A DNA stretch of 64,000 nucleotides from Chrysosporum bergii ANA360D (lineage in GTDB: Bacteria; Cyanobacteriota; Cyanobacteriia; Cyanobacteriales; Nostocaceae), in the NCBI RefSeq assembly GCF_029891735.1, contig NZ_JANQDH010000108.1, positions 1 to 64,000 of the forward strand, read 5' to 3'. A model generated the notes under the pieces. That model made no database searches and was not told the DNA's origin. It saw nothing but the letters and a program-made list of their open reading frames with translations. Below are positions 37,856 to 46,471 of this stretch, one piece after another. The position numbers and the translations under genes were made by a program. Each line of letters starts with the position of its first letter. The first letter of the stretch is position 1.

Positions 37856-38587
37856 ATTCTATTAATTCATAAATTATCTGATTTGTACAGGGGATAAAGA
37901 CGAAAAAATATTAACAATAATATGTAAAGTTGTTTAATTTTTATGCACTGGTAAAAATTTAAATACATATTAGTTTTATCAGTCATCTTCCTTAAGAAAT
38001 ACATCTGCTGAAATAAAATGAAATAAAAATAAATGAGGATGAGATTATTTGTTTCAATAACCACAATTTTATCATGAAATATTGATTTATCCCGTATTTA
38101 TATATCTATAGAAATAGAAAAACCAGTTTTTATCTACATGAGTATTTTCCTGATTTCAAATGAGAAACTGATCTGATTCTCTTCAGATTCATCAAATAAT
38201 AACCATTGCATTTAGCTAATATAATCACAAAAAAACTGACAAGCTAATCCAAAATAAATTGATTGCAAATATCTGATTATTATTTTAAGAATCACAAGAT
38301 GATCATGTAATGCAACCATACCTATCACAGCGAAAAATATGACAACCCTATCAAAAAAATATTGATTGCAAATATATTTTTATTAATTCTAAGATGATTC
38401 CCATCAGCACAGTCAAGACTGTGTAACCGTGACAAGAAATCTAGTCACTGCCCTCACAAGCATCTCAGAAGAATTAATGAGTATTCCACCATCTGGTCAT
38501 AACAAACAGATTGGTATTAGAGATTCTTTGTACAGTGATTGTCTATCAAATAGCCTTTTTGCAAATTTCTGGAATTAAGTTAAATAA
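37856..38587. promoter_or_regulatory. Divergent control region kinase / scyA
   Basis: About 730 bases, strongly AT-rich, no convincing gene (a 65-codon minus-strand frame at 37867-38064 is low-complexity). The notable content is the repeated motif at 38258-38303 and 38361-38398. A scyA promoter is expected here; no clear ribosome-binding site precedes scyA. The left part probably covers ground once occupied by the N-terminal kinase domain. Confidence 0.6.
38258..38398 (+). promoter_or_regulatory. Repeated motif upstream of scyA, candidate operator
   Basis: ATTGATTGCAAATAT occurs twice without mismatch (38258-38272 and 38361-38375), each followed by AAGATGAT (38296-38303 and 38391-38398). The two composite units are 103 bp apart, same orientation, 190-330 bp before scyA. 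Direct repeats fit an AraC-type regulator such as the one encoded divergently at 36099-36932. This role is an inference. Confidence 0.5.
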
Positions 38588-40465
38588 ATGAGTCCCAACT
38601 ATACTGATGCCAATACTTCTCAAATCACTACTGAATTATACAAGGAATTCTCAGTAAACAACTACTCAGAATCTTCCCCTAACGGTTCTCAACAGTTGGA
38701 AAAAGTAGAGCAAAACAAGGACATTCAACCTTTCTTGCTCAACCAACCTCCTCAACTGTCAGTTGCCGAAGCGATCGCCCAAATATTAGAAACACTAGGT
38801 ATAGAATATGCCTTTGGAGTAGCCGGCGGCGCAATAGCTAACCTATGGAACGCCCTTTCTAATAGCAACATACAAGTATTCAACTTCCGCCACGAAGCAG
38901 GGGCTGCATTTGCCGCTACTGAAGCCTACTTTGCCAACCATCGCCCCACTGTAATCTTTACCACCGCAGGACCTGGAATCACTAACGCCCTCACTGGTTT
39001 ATTCGCCGCCCGTGGAGAAGGAGCAAAAGTAATTTTATTATCAGCCTGCACCTCAGCATCCCAAAGAGGAAAATGGGCAATTCAAGAAACCAGCACCTAC
39101 ACCCTACCCAGTAGCGGTATCTTCACTCCAGGGACCATATTCAACTACGCCATCACTTTAGAATCCCCAGACCAAATTCCCCAAATCTTCCGGAAAATAG
39201 CCCTTGGGTTGGCACAACCAGGACCTTTTGTTGCCCATTTAAGCATCCCTACCGCCATCCAAACCAACTTAATTGATTCCTTACCCCCATTAGACATACC
39301 AACATTTTCCTACCCCCCCAGTCCAGAAACCATTACCAAAACCATAGAACTACTATCCACAGGCACATTCGCCATGTGGCTGGGTTTTGGCGCACGTCAC
39401 GCCGCAGATGAAATTCGCATCTTAGCCGAAAAAACTGGCGCAGCAGTTATGTGTTCCCCTCGTGGTAAAGGCATCTTCCCAGAAAATCATCCCCAGTTTG
39501 TTGGTGTGACCGGGTTGGCCGGTCATAGTTCAGTCCTCACCTATATGGAAGAACACACCCCCCAACGCACCCTAGTATTAGGAACCCGCCTAGGAGAACC
39601 CACATCATTCTGGAACAAAACCATGGTTCCCCCCCAAGGTTTTATTCATGTAGATATCGACCCAGAAGTTCCAGGAGTAGCTTATCCACACGCAGAAACA
39701 TTCCCCATTCAGTGCGACATCAAAGCTTATCTCCAACAATTACTACAACAATGGGAGGAAATTCCTACCATCACACACATATCCCTGCCCCATCCACAGC
39801 CCCCCATCATCACCCACGCCGCCACAGTAGATGATAGTCCAGTGCGCCCGGAATTTTTAATGGCAGCCATTCAAAAAATCATTGTAGAAGGTAGTGATGC
39901 TGTGATTATGGCCGAATGTGGTAACTCCTTCACCTGGTCAACTCATCTACTGCGGTTTGACCACCCCCAGCGTTACCGAGTTAGCACTGGTGTAGGGGCC
40001 ATGGGTCACACTGCAACAGGAGTGTTAGGAGCGGCCCAAGCCCGAAAAGGTAAAGCAGTAGCCATTGTTGGCGACGGAGCTATGTTAATGAACAACGAAA
40101 TTAGCACAGCCGTTAAATATAACATCCCCGCAGTGTGGATTGTACTCAACGATGCCCGTTACAATATGTGCCATCAAGGCATGAAAACCCTAGGTTTACA
40201 AGGCGCAGATGCAGAAATGCCGGAAACTAACTTTACCATGATCGCTCGCGGCATGGGAGCAGAAGCAGTGGGAGTAGTGCGGGAATCAGATTTAGAACCA
40301 GCATTAAACCAAGCCATGGTTGCCAAAGTTCCCTTTCTCGTTGATGTTGTCATTGACCCAGACCAACCAGCCCCCTCTGGTGGTAGAAACAAAAGTCTAG
40401 CAGCTCAAGGGGTGACAACAAAGCAAATTAACGGTAGTAAACCAGCCTCATTTCCTGCACTTTAA
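38588..40465 (+). CDS. scyA: Scytonemin synthesis ThDP enzyme ScyA (acetolactate-synthase-like)
   Basis: 625 residues. ScyA joins indole-3-pyruvate and p-hydroxyphenylpyruvate by ThDP chemistry into the beta-ketoacid precursor of scytonemin. An unstructured N-terminus of about 55 residues precedes the ThDP fold: FGVAGGAIANLWNAL, catalytic Glu103 in FRHEAGAAFAA, TTAGPGITNAL, central domain, and the ThDP/Mg motif GDGAMLMN (495-502) with NDARYN about 27 residues later. First gene of scyABCDEF, 12 bp before scyB. Cytoplasmic. Confidence 0.96.
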   Translation: MSPNYTDANTSQITTELYKEFSVNNYSESSPNGSQQLEKVEQNKDIQPFLLNQPPQLSVAEAIAQILETLGIEYAFGVAGGAIANLWNALSNSNIQVFNFRHEAGAAFAATEAYFANHRPTVIFTTAGPGITNALTGLFAARGEGAKVILLSACTSASQRGKWAIQETSTYTLPSSGIFTPGTIFNYAITLESPDQIPQIFRKIALGLAQPGPFVAHLSIPTAIQTNLIDSLPPLDIPTFSYPPSPETITKTIELLSTGTFAMWLGFGARHAADEIRILAEKTGAAVMCSPRGKGIFPENHPQFVGVTGLAGHSSVLTYMEEHTPQRTLVLGTRLGEPTSFWNKTMVPPQGFIHVDIDPEVPGVAYPHAETFPIQCDIKAYLQQLLQQWEEIPTITHISLPHPQPPIITHAATVDDSPVRPEFLMAAIQKIIVEGSDAVIMAECGNSFTWSTHLLRFDHPQRYRVSTGVGAMGHTATGVLGAAQARKGKAVAIVGDGAMLMNNEISTAVKYNIPAVWIVLNDARYNMCHQGMKTLGLQGADAEMPETNFTMIARGMGAEAVGVVRESDLEPALNQAMVAKVPFLVDVVIDPDQPAPSGGRNKSLAAQGVTTKQINGSKPASFPAL

Positions 40466-40477
40466 CCAATCAGCACA

Positions 40478-41530
40478 ATGCCACTGTTTGAAACTGTAAA
40501 AGACATGGGTCATGAACAGGTGCTATTCTGTCATGGCAAAAATCCTCCCATAAAAGCAATTATCGCCATCCATAACACCAGCCTGGGTCCAGCTATGGGA
40601 GCCACAAGACTCTACCCTTATGTGAGTGAGGAAGATGCACTAACAGATGTGCTGCGCCTCAGTCGAGGTATGACCTACAAGGCAGCCTGCGCTAACATCC
40701 CCATGGGAGGAGGAAAGGCAGTAATTATAGCCCATCCCCAGCAAAAAACCCCAGAACTGCTCAAAGCCTATGCAGGTTTTATCAACAACCTCAACGGACA
40801 ATTCATCACAGGACAAGATATTAACCTCACCCCTGAAGATGTACGAGTAATTCGTGAACAAACTAAATACGTGGTAGGAGGAGAAGAAAAATCCGGCGGA
40901 CCCGCCCCCATCACAGCCCTAGGAGTATTTCTAGGCATCAAAGCCGCAGTACAAGCCCATTGGCAAAGTCGAGAACTTCAAGGGCTGAAGGTGGCTATTC
41001 AAGGACTAGGAAATGTTGGTAAAAATGTCTGCCGTTACTTACACGAACATAAAATCAAACTTTATGTCAGCGATGTAGATCCAGCTAAAACGGCAGAAAT
41101 GCAGCAACTTTTTAACGCTACAGTTGTTAGTAACCAAGAAATTTACTCACAAGATGTTGATATCTTCGCTCCCTGCGCCCTAGGCGGAATCATCAACCAG
41201 CAAACAATACCCCAACTCAAAGCAAAAATCATCGCTGGCGCTGCTAATAATCAACTAGCAGATGAAAAAACACATAGTCAAATGCTCACGGAAAAAGGTA
41301 TTACCTACTGCCCAGATTATGTGATTAATGCCGGGGGTTTAATTAATGTTTACAACGAAATGATTGGCTATGAAGACACTAAAGTTATGCAGCAAGTACA
41401 TCAAATTTATGACACCCTGCTCACCATTTTCGACATAGCTAAACGCAAAAATATCACTACTAACGAAGCCGCACAGCAACTGGCAGAATATCGCATCATT
41501 AACACCAAAAAAAAACCAAATTATCAATAA
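40478..41530 (+). CDS. scyB: ScyB, tryptophan dehydrogenase (Glu/Leu dehydrogenase family)
   Basis: 350 residues. Oxidatively deaminates L-tryptophan to indole-3-pyruvate with NAD, feeding ScyA. Family features: GPAMGATRLYPY, catalytic lysines 68 (MTYKAA) and 80 (PMGGGKAV), TGQDINLTPEDV, and dinucleotide-binding QGLGNVGKNV (176-181), followed by PCALGGIIN and AGAANNQLA. The KKKPN C-terminus is charged. The binding pocket differs from leucine dehydrogenase but I cannot read specificity from sequence alone; the context decides the call. Confidence 0.95.
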   Translation: MPLFETVKDMGHEQVLFCHGKNPPIKAIIAIHNTSLGPAMGATRLYPYVSEEDALTDVLRLSRGMTYKAACANIPMGGGKAVIIAHPQQKTPELLKAYAGFINNLNGQFITGQDINLTPEDVRVIREQTKYVVGGEEKSGGPAPITALGVFLGIKAAVQAHWQSRELQGLKVAIQGLGNVGKNVCRYLHEHKIKLYVSDVDPAKTAEMQQLFNATVVSNQEIYSQDVDIFAPCALGGIINQQTIPQLKAKIIAGAANNQLADEKTHSQMLTEKGITYCPDYVINAGGLINVYNEMIGYEDTKVMQQVHQIYDTLLTIFDIAKRKNITTNEAAQQLAEYRIINTKKKPNYQ

Positions 41531-41546
41531 CTAACTGGAGTCACTA

Positions 41547-42500
41547 ATGGAAAAAAATTCATTTGCTACATCAACCTACATCGCCGCCTCCCCTGAAAGA
41601 GTTTTTGAATATCTGTGCGGTTTAAAAAACCTAGATGAATGGACACTCTTTAGCCGGATGATCAAGCAAATAGACCAAGACACCTGGCTAGGAACAGCAT
41701 CAGGTTATCAAAAAAACCTCTACTACCATGTGAAGAAACTAGAAAATGAGCTTTTTTACGGCATTGAATGGCATTGCGGATTTGAATATAACAACTACTT
41801 CCAAGTATACCCCGTTCTCCTCTTTCCCCCCCATTACATCGACCCAGAAACAGACGAAACAGGTGTGTATTTTCATTGGTTGAGCTTTGTTGACCCCAAA
41901 CGACAAACCCCTATGATTATGCAGGGTATTCACACCGTACACACATCAGAAACTCGCTCCTTAAAAGCCATTCTAGAACGCCAAGGCGGACGCAGCACAG
42001 CAGCAAAGGGTCGTTACTTTATCGACACTGATACCATCTATGTTGATGCACCTGTTGATATGGGGATTGACTATTTATCGGACTTGGAAAAAATGGATGA
42101 GTGGGCCCATTTATTGCGACTAACTAAGCAGATTAATTCCCAATCTGGAGAATTTAAAGATGAATATGAGCAAAAAGTAAAAATTTCCCTGCGTCCACAC
42201 AAATTAAGTAAATATCACTTACTAGAACAAGAGTACTTTTATCCAGATTACGGATTTTACCAGCGTTCTGTGGCTTTACTTATTCCCACAGCCTATGCCT
42301 TTGCTGACCCTGAAGCATCTGGATTTATCCTACATCGAATCACCTTTTGGCACACAGATCAACTCCTTGCCCACGGCAAACTACAAATTGAAGACTTTGG
42401 CGCTGAAAGTATGAACATTAAAAGAATGTTAGAAGCCCAAGCGGGTAATATGCAATCTTTTGATTTGGGGATGAGTTATATCCCAAAGTCTCATAAATAA
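41547..42500 (+). CDS. scyC: ScyC, scytonemin precursor cyclase
   Basis: 317 residues, cytoplasmic, no signal peptide; GGAG ribosome-binding site upstream. ScyC cyclises and decarboxylates the ScyA product to the monomer of scytonemin. The protein consists of two similar halves: EYLCGLKNLDEW (21-32) repeats as DYLSDLEKMDEW (175-186), followed in each by KQI; TRSLKAILERQGG (136-148) repeats as SMNIKRMLEAQAG (288-300). The constant offset near 153 shows a tandem duplication of a domain that looks like the START/SRPBCC type. 16 bp after scyB. Confidence 0.95.
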   Translation: MEKNSFATSTYIAASPERVFEYLCGLKNLDEWTLFSRMIKQIDQDTWLGTASGYQKNLYYHVKKLENELFYGIEWHCGFEYNNYFQVYPVLLFPPHYIDPETDETGVYFHWLSFVDPKRQTPMIMQGIHTVHTSETRSLKAILERQGGRSTAAKGRYFIDTDTIYVDAPVDMGIDYLSDLEKMDEWAHLLRLTKQINSQSGEFKDEYEQKVKISLRPHKLSKYHLLEQEYFYPDYGFYQRSVALLIPTAYAFADPEASGFILHRITFWHTDQLLAHGKLQIEDFGAESMNIKRMLEAQAGNMQSFDLGMSYIPKSHK

Positions 42501-42551
42501 ATTCTTGGTTTTCCCTGTGAAGATGCGCTCTCATTATGTAACTAACTGTAA

Positions 42552-43799
42552 ATGAACATCAAGCATTTGACTATTACCCTCCTTAGTCTATATCTAACAG
42601 CTATGTGGGGTATGAAATCAGCCACCGCCGCATCCTTTACAGTCGTAGCCGACGGCTTAAATAATCCCGGTGGGTTAAGCTTTGGTCAAGATGGTAAACT
42701 ATACATCACTGAAGGCGGAAGCGGAGGAGAGGGCCCCTGTGTTCCTCCCCCCAGTGGTAGCGGTGATTCCTTATGTTTAGGCAATAATGGTGTGGTTAGC
42801 GTTATTGATAACGGTGAAGTAAAACCGATATTAACAGGACTACCCTCTTTAGCCCGCACTGATGGAACTAGAGCCGCAGGACCCCGGGACATTCAATTTG
42901 ATCCCACAGGCCAAGCTTATATATTACTAGGATACGGCGCTAATCCCACCTTTCGCGATCGCTTAGGAGAAACCGGACTAGGAACCATCATAACCCCAGA
43001 CCTTGACAACAACACCTGGACAAGCATTGCAGATATCTCCAACCATGAACTTGTCAACAATCCCGATGGTGAAGACTTAAACAGTAACCCTTTAAAATTC
43101 ATTATTGATGGTAATCAAATGATTACCATAGACTCAGCAGCTAACAGCCTAGTCAGCTACGACATAGCGCAAAATACAATACAAACCCTGGCAGTATTTC
43201 CCCAGCAACAAATTATCAATCCAGTCTTCCCTTCCGGGGCTTCTCCCTCCCCGGAACCAGAGCAAATATCAACCGAAACAGCACAAACTACAACTCAATC
43301 AGTGCCCACCGCAATCACCCAGGGACCAGACAATGCCTACTACATAAGTGAGTATACAGGGTTTCCTTTTCCGGAAGGTGGAGCGAAAATATACCGAGTT
43401 GGCGATGACGGAACACCAACAATTTATGCAGATGGGTTGACTCAACTCATAGACCTAGACTTTGACCCAGAAGGCAACTTATACGCCCTGCAATACGCCA
43501 ACGAATCAGCCTGGAAGGGTAACCCAGCAGGTTCTTTAATCAAAATAGCCCCCGACGGCACACAAACCACTGTTCTCAGTGGTAACGGATTAGAATCCCC
43601 CACAGGCTTAAGCATCAGTGATGACGGTGTAATTTATATCGCCAACCGAGGCGATCGCCCGTGGGCAGGGCAAATCATCCGCGTAACCAACACCCAATCA
43701 GTACCCGAACCCCACACCCCATATACACCATTAATTTTCAGCACCTTGGGTTTAATTTGCTTCACCAAGAAACATAAATTTTTACTCAATAAACACTAA
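42552..43799 (+). CDS. scyD: ScyD, exported beta-propeller protein with PEP-CTERM
   Basis: 415 residues. Signal peptide (hydrophobic 5-20, cleavage near TAA-SF at 27). A six-blade-like propeller follows with repeats such as NNPGGLSFGQDGKLYITEGGSGG and LDFDPEGNLYALQYAN; a Cys pair lies at CVPPPSGSGDSLC. The C-terminus has SVPEP, a hydrophobic helix and basic KKHK: a PEP-CTERM sorting signal. ScyD is placed in the periplasm, working with ScyE/ScyF on monomer dimerisation; its necessity is debated in the literature. Paralogue of ScyE. Confidence 0.93.
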   Translation: MNIKHLTITLLSLYLTAMWGMKSATAASFTVVADGLNNPGGLSFGQDGKLYITEGGSGGEGPCVPPPSGSGDSLCLGNNGVVSVIDNGEVKPILTGLPSLARTDGTRAAGPRDIQFDPTGQAYILLGYGANPTFRDRLGETGLGTIITPDLDNNTWTSIADISNHELVNNPDGEDLNSNPLKFIIDGNQMITIDSAANSLVSYDIAQNTIQTLAVFPQQQIINPVFPSGASPSPEPEQISTETAQTTTQSVPTAITQGPDNAYYISEYTGFPFPEGGAKIYRVGDDGTPTIYADGLTQLIDLDFDPEGNLYALQYANESAWKGNPAGSLIKIAPDGTQTTVLSGNGLESPTGLSISDDGVIYIANRGDRPWAGQIIRVTNTQSVPEPHTPYTPLIFSTLGLICFTKKHKFLLNKH

Positions 43800-43817
43800 C
43801 TATCAACCCCAGAAACC

Positions 43818-45143
43818 ATGAAACTCAAGTCATTTACTATCACACTCCTAACCTTTTGTGCCGCATCCCTAGCCAGCAGCACTGCTGCGGCCGCCGCCAC
43901 CTTATCAGTAGTCGCAGATAACCTTAACAACCCCCGCAACTTTGACTTTGCCCCGGACGGCAGCATTTACCTAACAGAAAGCGGCTCAGGAGGTGACGGT
44001 AAAGACGGTCGATGTGTACCCTCACCCAGCGCCCAATATATACCCCTATGTTCTGGAGAAACAGCCTCTCTGATTAAAATCACCCCAGACGGTAACAAAG
44101 AAACAGTCATCCCCAACCTGCCATCCTTAGCTCTAACCCCTTCTGGAGAACAAGCAGCAGGACCTGCCGACTTTAAATTTGATTCTCAAGGAAACGCTTA
44201 TCTTTTATACGGCTTTGCAGGGAACCCCAACACCAGACAAGAACCCTTAAACACCCCCCTGCTAGGACAACTATATAAAGTAGACCTAGAAACCAACACC
44301 TTCACCAGCCTGGCAGACTTCGCCCAATATGAACTAGACAACAACCCAGACGGCAGCGACGTTATTAGTAACCCCTATGCTTTAGAAATACAAGACGACA
44401 CAGCCTATGTAGTAGATGGAGGGGGGAACACAATATATTCCGTGGGACTTGATGGTAGTGGCATCAAAAACGTAGCCAAATTCCCAGAAAAAGTACTACC
44501 AGCCGAACAACTAGAATTTCCCACACTTCCAGAAGGAATAGTAGACCCCACAGGAGGCGCACCATTACCCCCCGGCTTTACCACAGCCACCAACGGCTTA
44601 CCAGTATCAAATCAATCAGTTCCCACTGGGATAACTATAGCCCCCGATGGCAGCTTAACAGTCAGCGAATTTACTTACTTTCCCTATCCAGAAGAAGAAG
44701 CCCGCATTTATACAGTTAACCCTGACGACTTATCAATAGAAACCATAGCCGACGGTTTCACCCAACTAACCGGGGTAGCATACGACCCAGAGGGTAATTT
44801 ATACGCTTTGCAACACCTCGACCAATCAGAATGGAAAGCCATAGAACAAGGCGGTAACATCATCGGTGATGTCAGTGGTTCTCTGATCAAAATAGCTCCA
44901 GATGGTACACGCACCACGATTTTGAGTGGCGACGACGGACTAGAACTAGCATCTGGTTTAGCCTTTGGACCCGACGGCAACCTATATACATCCAATTACT
45001 CTCGCCTATCGGGAACAGGGCAACTAGTCAGAATTGACCTAACACCAGAGAAAGTACCCGAACCCGCCGCAATTGGGGCAATAGTAGCCGTGGCTTTGAG
45101 CATTTTTTCCAAAACCAAAAGCAAAAATTTATCCCCCGATTAA
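43818..45143 (+). CDS. scyE: ScyE, exported beta-propeller protein with PEP-CTERM
   Basis: 441 residues. Signal peptide (hydrophobic 7-20, cleavage in the Ala-rich AAAAAT). Same architecture as ScyD: NNPRNFDFAPDGSIYLTESGSGG, Cys pair CVPSPSAQYIPLC, NHL-like blades and the late LYTSNYSRLSGTG. C-terminal VPEPAAIGAIVAV and basic KTKSK form the PEP-CTERM. Genetic work in Nostoc, as I recall it, links ScyE to late periplasmic oxidation/dimerisation of the monomer. 18 bp after scyD; the two arose by tandem duplication. Confidence 0.93.
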   Translation: MKLKSFTITLLTFCAASLASSTAAAAATLSVVADNLNNPRNFDFAPDGSIYLTESGSGGDGKDGRCVPSPSAQYIPLCSGETASLIKITPDGNKETVIPNLPSLALTPSGEQAAGPADFKFDSQGNAYLLYGFAGNPNTRQEPLNTPLLGQLYKVDLETNTFTSLADFAQYELDNNPDGSDVISNPYALEIQDDTAYVVDGGGNTIYSVGLDGSGIKNVAKFPEKVLPAEQLEFPTLPEGIVDPTGGAPLPPGFTTATNGLPVSNQSVPTGITIAPDGSLTVSEFTYFPYPEEEARIYTVNPDDLSIETIADGFTQLTGVAYDPEGNLYALQHLDQSEWKAIEQGGNIIGDVSGSLIKIAPDGTRTTILSGDDGLELASGLAFGPDGNLYTSNYSRLSGTGQLVRIDLTPEKVPEPAAIGAIVAVALSIFSKTKSKNLSPD

Positions 45144-45217
45144 CCGTTATAAACGCCTTACATCCTGGAAGTAAACCAACCCAACCCTAAAAAAACCATT
45201 AATAGGAGTTCAACTTA

Positions 45218-46378
45218 ATGGCACTCGTAAAAAAATTGTCCATGGCATTAGCAAGTGCTGGGTTAATCACCCTCACAGCAACCAGTCCAGCAGCAGCCTT
45301 AAATTTAAAATACGAAACCAGCATAGGCAGACCTGCTACATTTACCGATAATGACTTTCCCGGAGTTCCAGGAGTATTAACGGTTCCCCAAGGGATAGGA
45401 GTAGAAGACTCCACCGGAAACATATTTGTCAGCAATGGCAGAGGTATAGACCGAGTGGATGTATTTGATAGTCAAGGCAACTACATCAAAGGCATAGGCA
45501 GCACTGGAACTGGACCAGGAGAATTTGACGAACCGGCTGACCTGAGATTTAACCCCATCACCGGAGACCTGCACGTAGGAGACGTTTTCAACAGTCGAAT
45601 TAATGTATTCGATGCCCAAGGCAATTACAAAACTTCCTATGGTTCCTTTAGCGGTCCGGTAGAAGACAGATTATTTTTTGGTCCTGGGGGAATGGACTTT
45701 GACGCAGCCGGCAACTTATACGTAAGTGATTTTAGTGCTGATGTTATCAAAGTATATAATCCCCAAGGAGAACAAATTAAAACCATAGGTAGCCCCGGCA
45801 GTGAACCAGGTCAATTTTCAGGTCCTGGAGGTTTAATAATTTCCGACACCACAGGTAAAATTTACGTCAACGACCAATATAACGGACGGGTTCAAGTCCT
45901 GGACCCGGAAGGTAACTTTCTCTTTGCCTTTGGCTCCACAGGTTCTGAGCCGGGACAATTCAAAGAACCCATCGGCATAGATGTAGATGAGTATGAAAAT
46001 ATTTACGTAGCCGACTCTCAAAACAGCCGGGTTCAAGTCTTCGATGCCAACGGCAACTTTCTCACATCCTTTGGTGAACCCACCCGCGATGCTAACGGAG
46101 ACATAGTTCCACCCCCCACCCCACCTGCATTAGGAGGCACAACCCCTTACGGTGACCCCATAGACCTAGAACCAGGTAAATTTAACTGGACAGCGGGACT
46201 ACACTACAACGATGACAAAATTTACGTAGGTGATTTTTTTCAAGGTCGCATCCAAGTCTTAGAAGTAGAACGCACAGCCAGAGTACCAGAACCAACCGCC
46301 TTGTTAGGTTTAGGACTGTTCGGGCTAGGGTCTACAGTTGTAAAACTGCGAAGAAACAGACTAAGAAACAGTAATTAA
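45218..46378 (+). CDS. scyF: ScyF, exported NHL-repeat protein with PEP-CTERM
   Basis: 386 residues, AGGAG ribosome-binding site. Signal peptide (hydrophobic 8-24, cleavage near AAA-LN at 29). Six NHL repeats are easily seen (for instance IYVADSQNSRVQVFDANGNF; LYVSDFSADVIKVYNPQGE), forming a propeller. C-terminal RVPEPTALLGLGLFGLG and basic KLRRNRLR form the PEP-CTERM. Distinct from ScyD/E in repeat type. Last gene of the scy transcript: a strong terminator lies right after the stop. Confidence 0.93.
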   Translation: MALVKKLSMALASAGLITLTATSPAAALNLKYETSIGRPATFTDNDFPGVPGVLTVPQGIGVEDSTGNIFVSNGRGIDRVDVFDSQGNYIKGIGSTGTGPGEFDEPADLRFNPITGDLHVGDVFNSRINVFDAQGNYKTSYGSFSGPVEDRLFFGPGGMDFDAAGNLYVSDFSADVIKVYNPQGEQIKTIGSPGSEPGQFSGPGGLIISDTTGKIYVNDQYNGRVQVLDPEGNFLFAFGSTGSEPGQFKEPIGIDVDEYENIYVADSQNSRVQVFDANGNFLTSFGEPTRDANGDIVPPPTPPALGGTTPYGDPIDLEPGKFNWTAGLHYNDDKIYVGDFFQGRIQVLEVERTARVPEPTALLGLGLFGLGSTVVKLRRNRLRNSN

Positions 46379-46388
46379 TTGAGAAAAT

Positions 46389-46428
46389 TCGGCGTTGGTC
46401 ATCTTCAATCACGCAACGCCGATTTTTT
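46389..46428 (+). terminator. Intrinsic terminator between scyF and eboA
   Basis: TCGGCGTTG (46389-46397), 16-nt loop, CAACGCCGA (46414-46422), then TTTTTT. It begins 10 bp after the scyF stop and precedes the eboA ATG by about 45 bp. It should end or attenuate the scyABCDEF transcript. Confidence 0.9.
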
Positions 46429-46471
46429 CTCTGGTGTCAGAGAAAAAAAACCAAAATATCAAAGTGTTACC

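Noticed and set aside
37867-38064. 65-codon minus-strand ORF upstream of the kinase
   Set aside because: Low-complexity Ile/Leu/Tyr/Phe composition from AT-rich DNA; not PAS-like and no ribosome-binding site.
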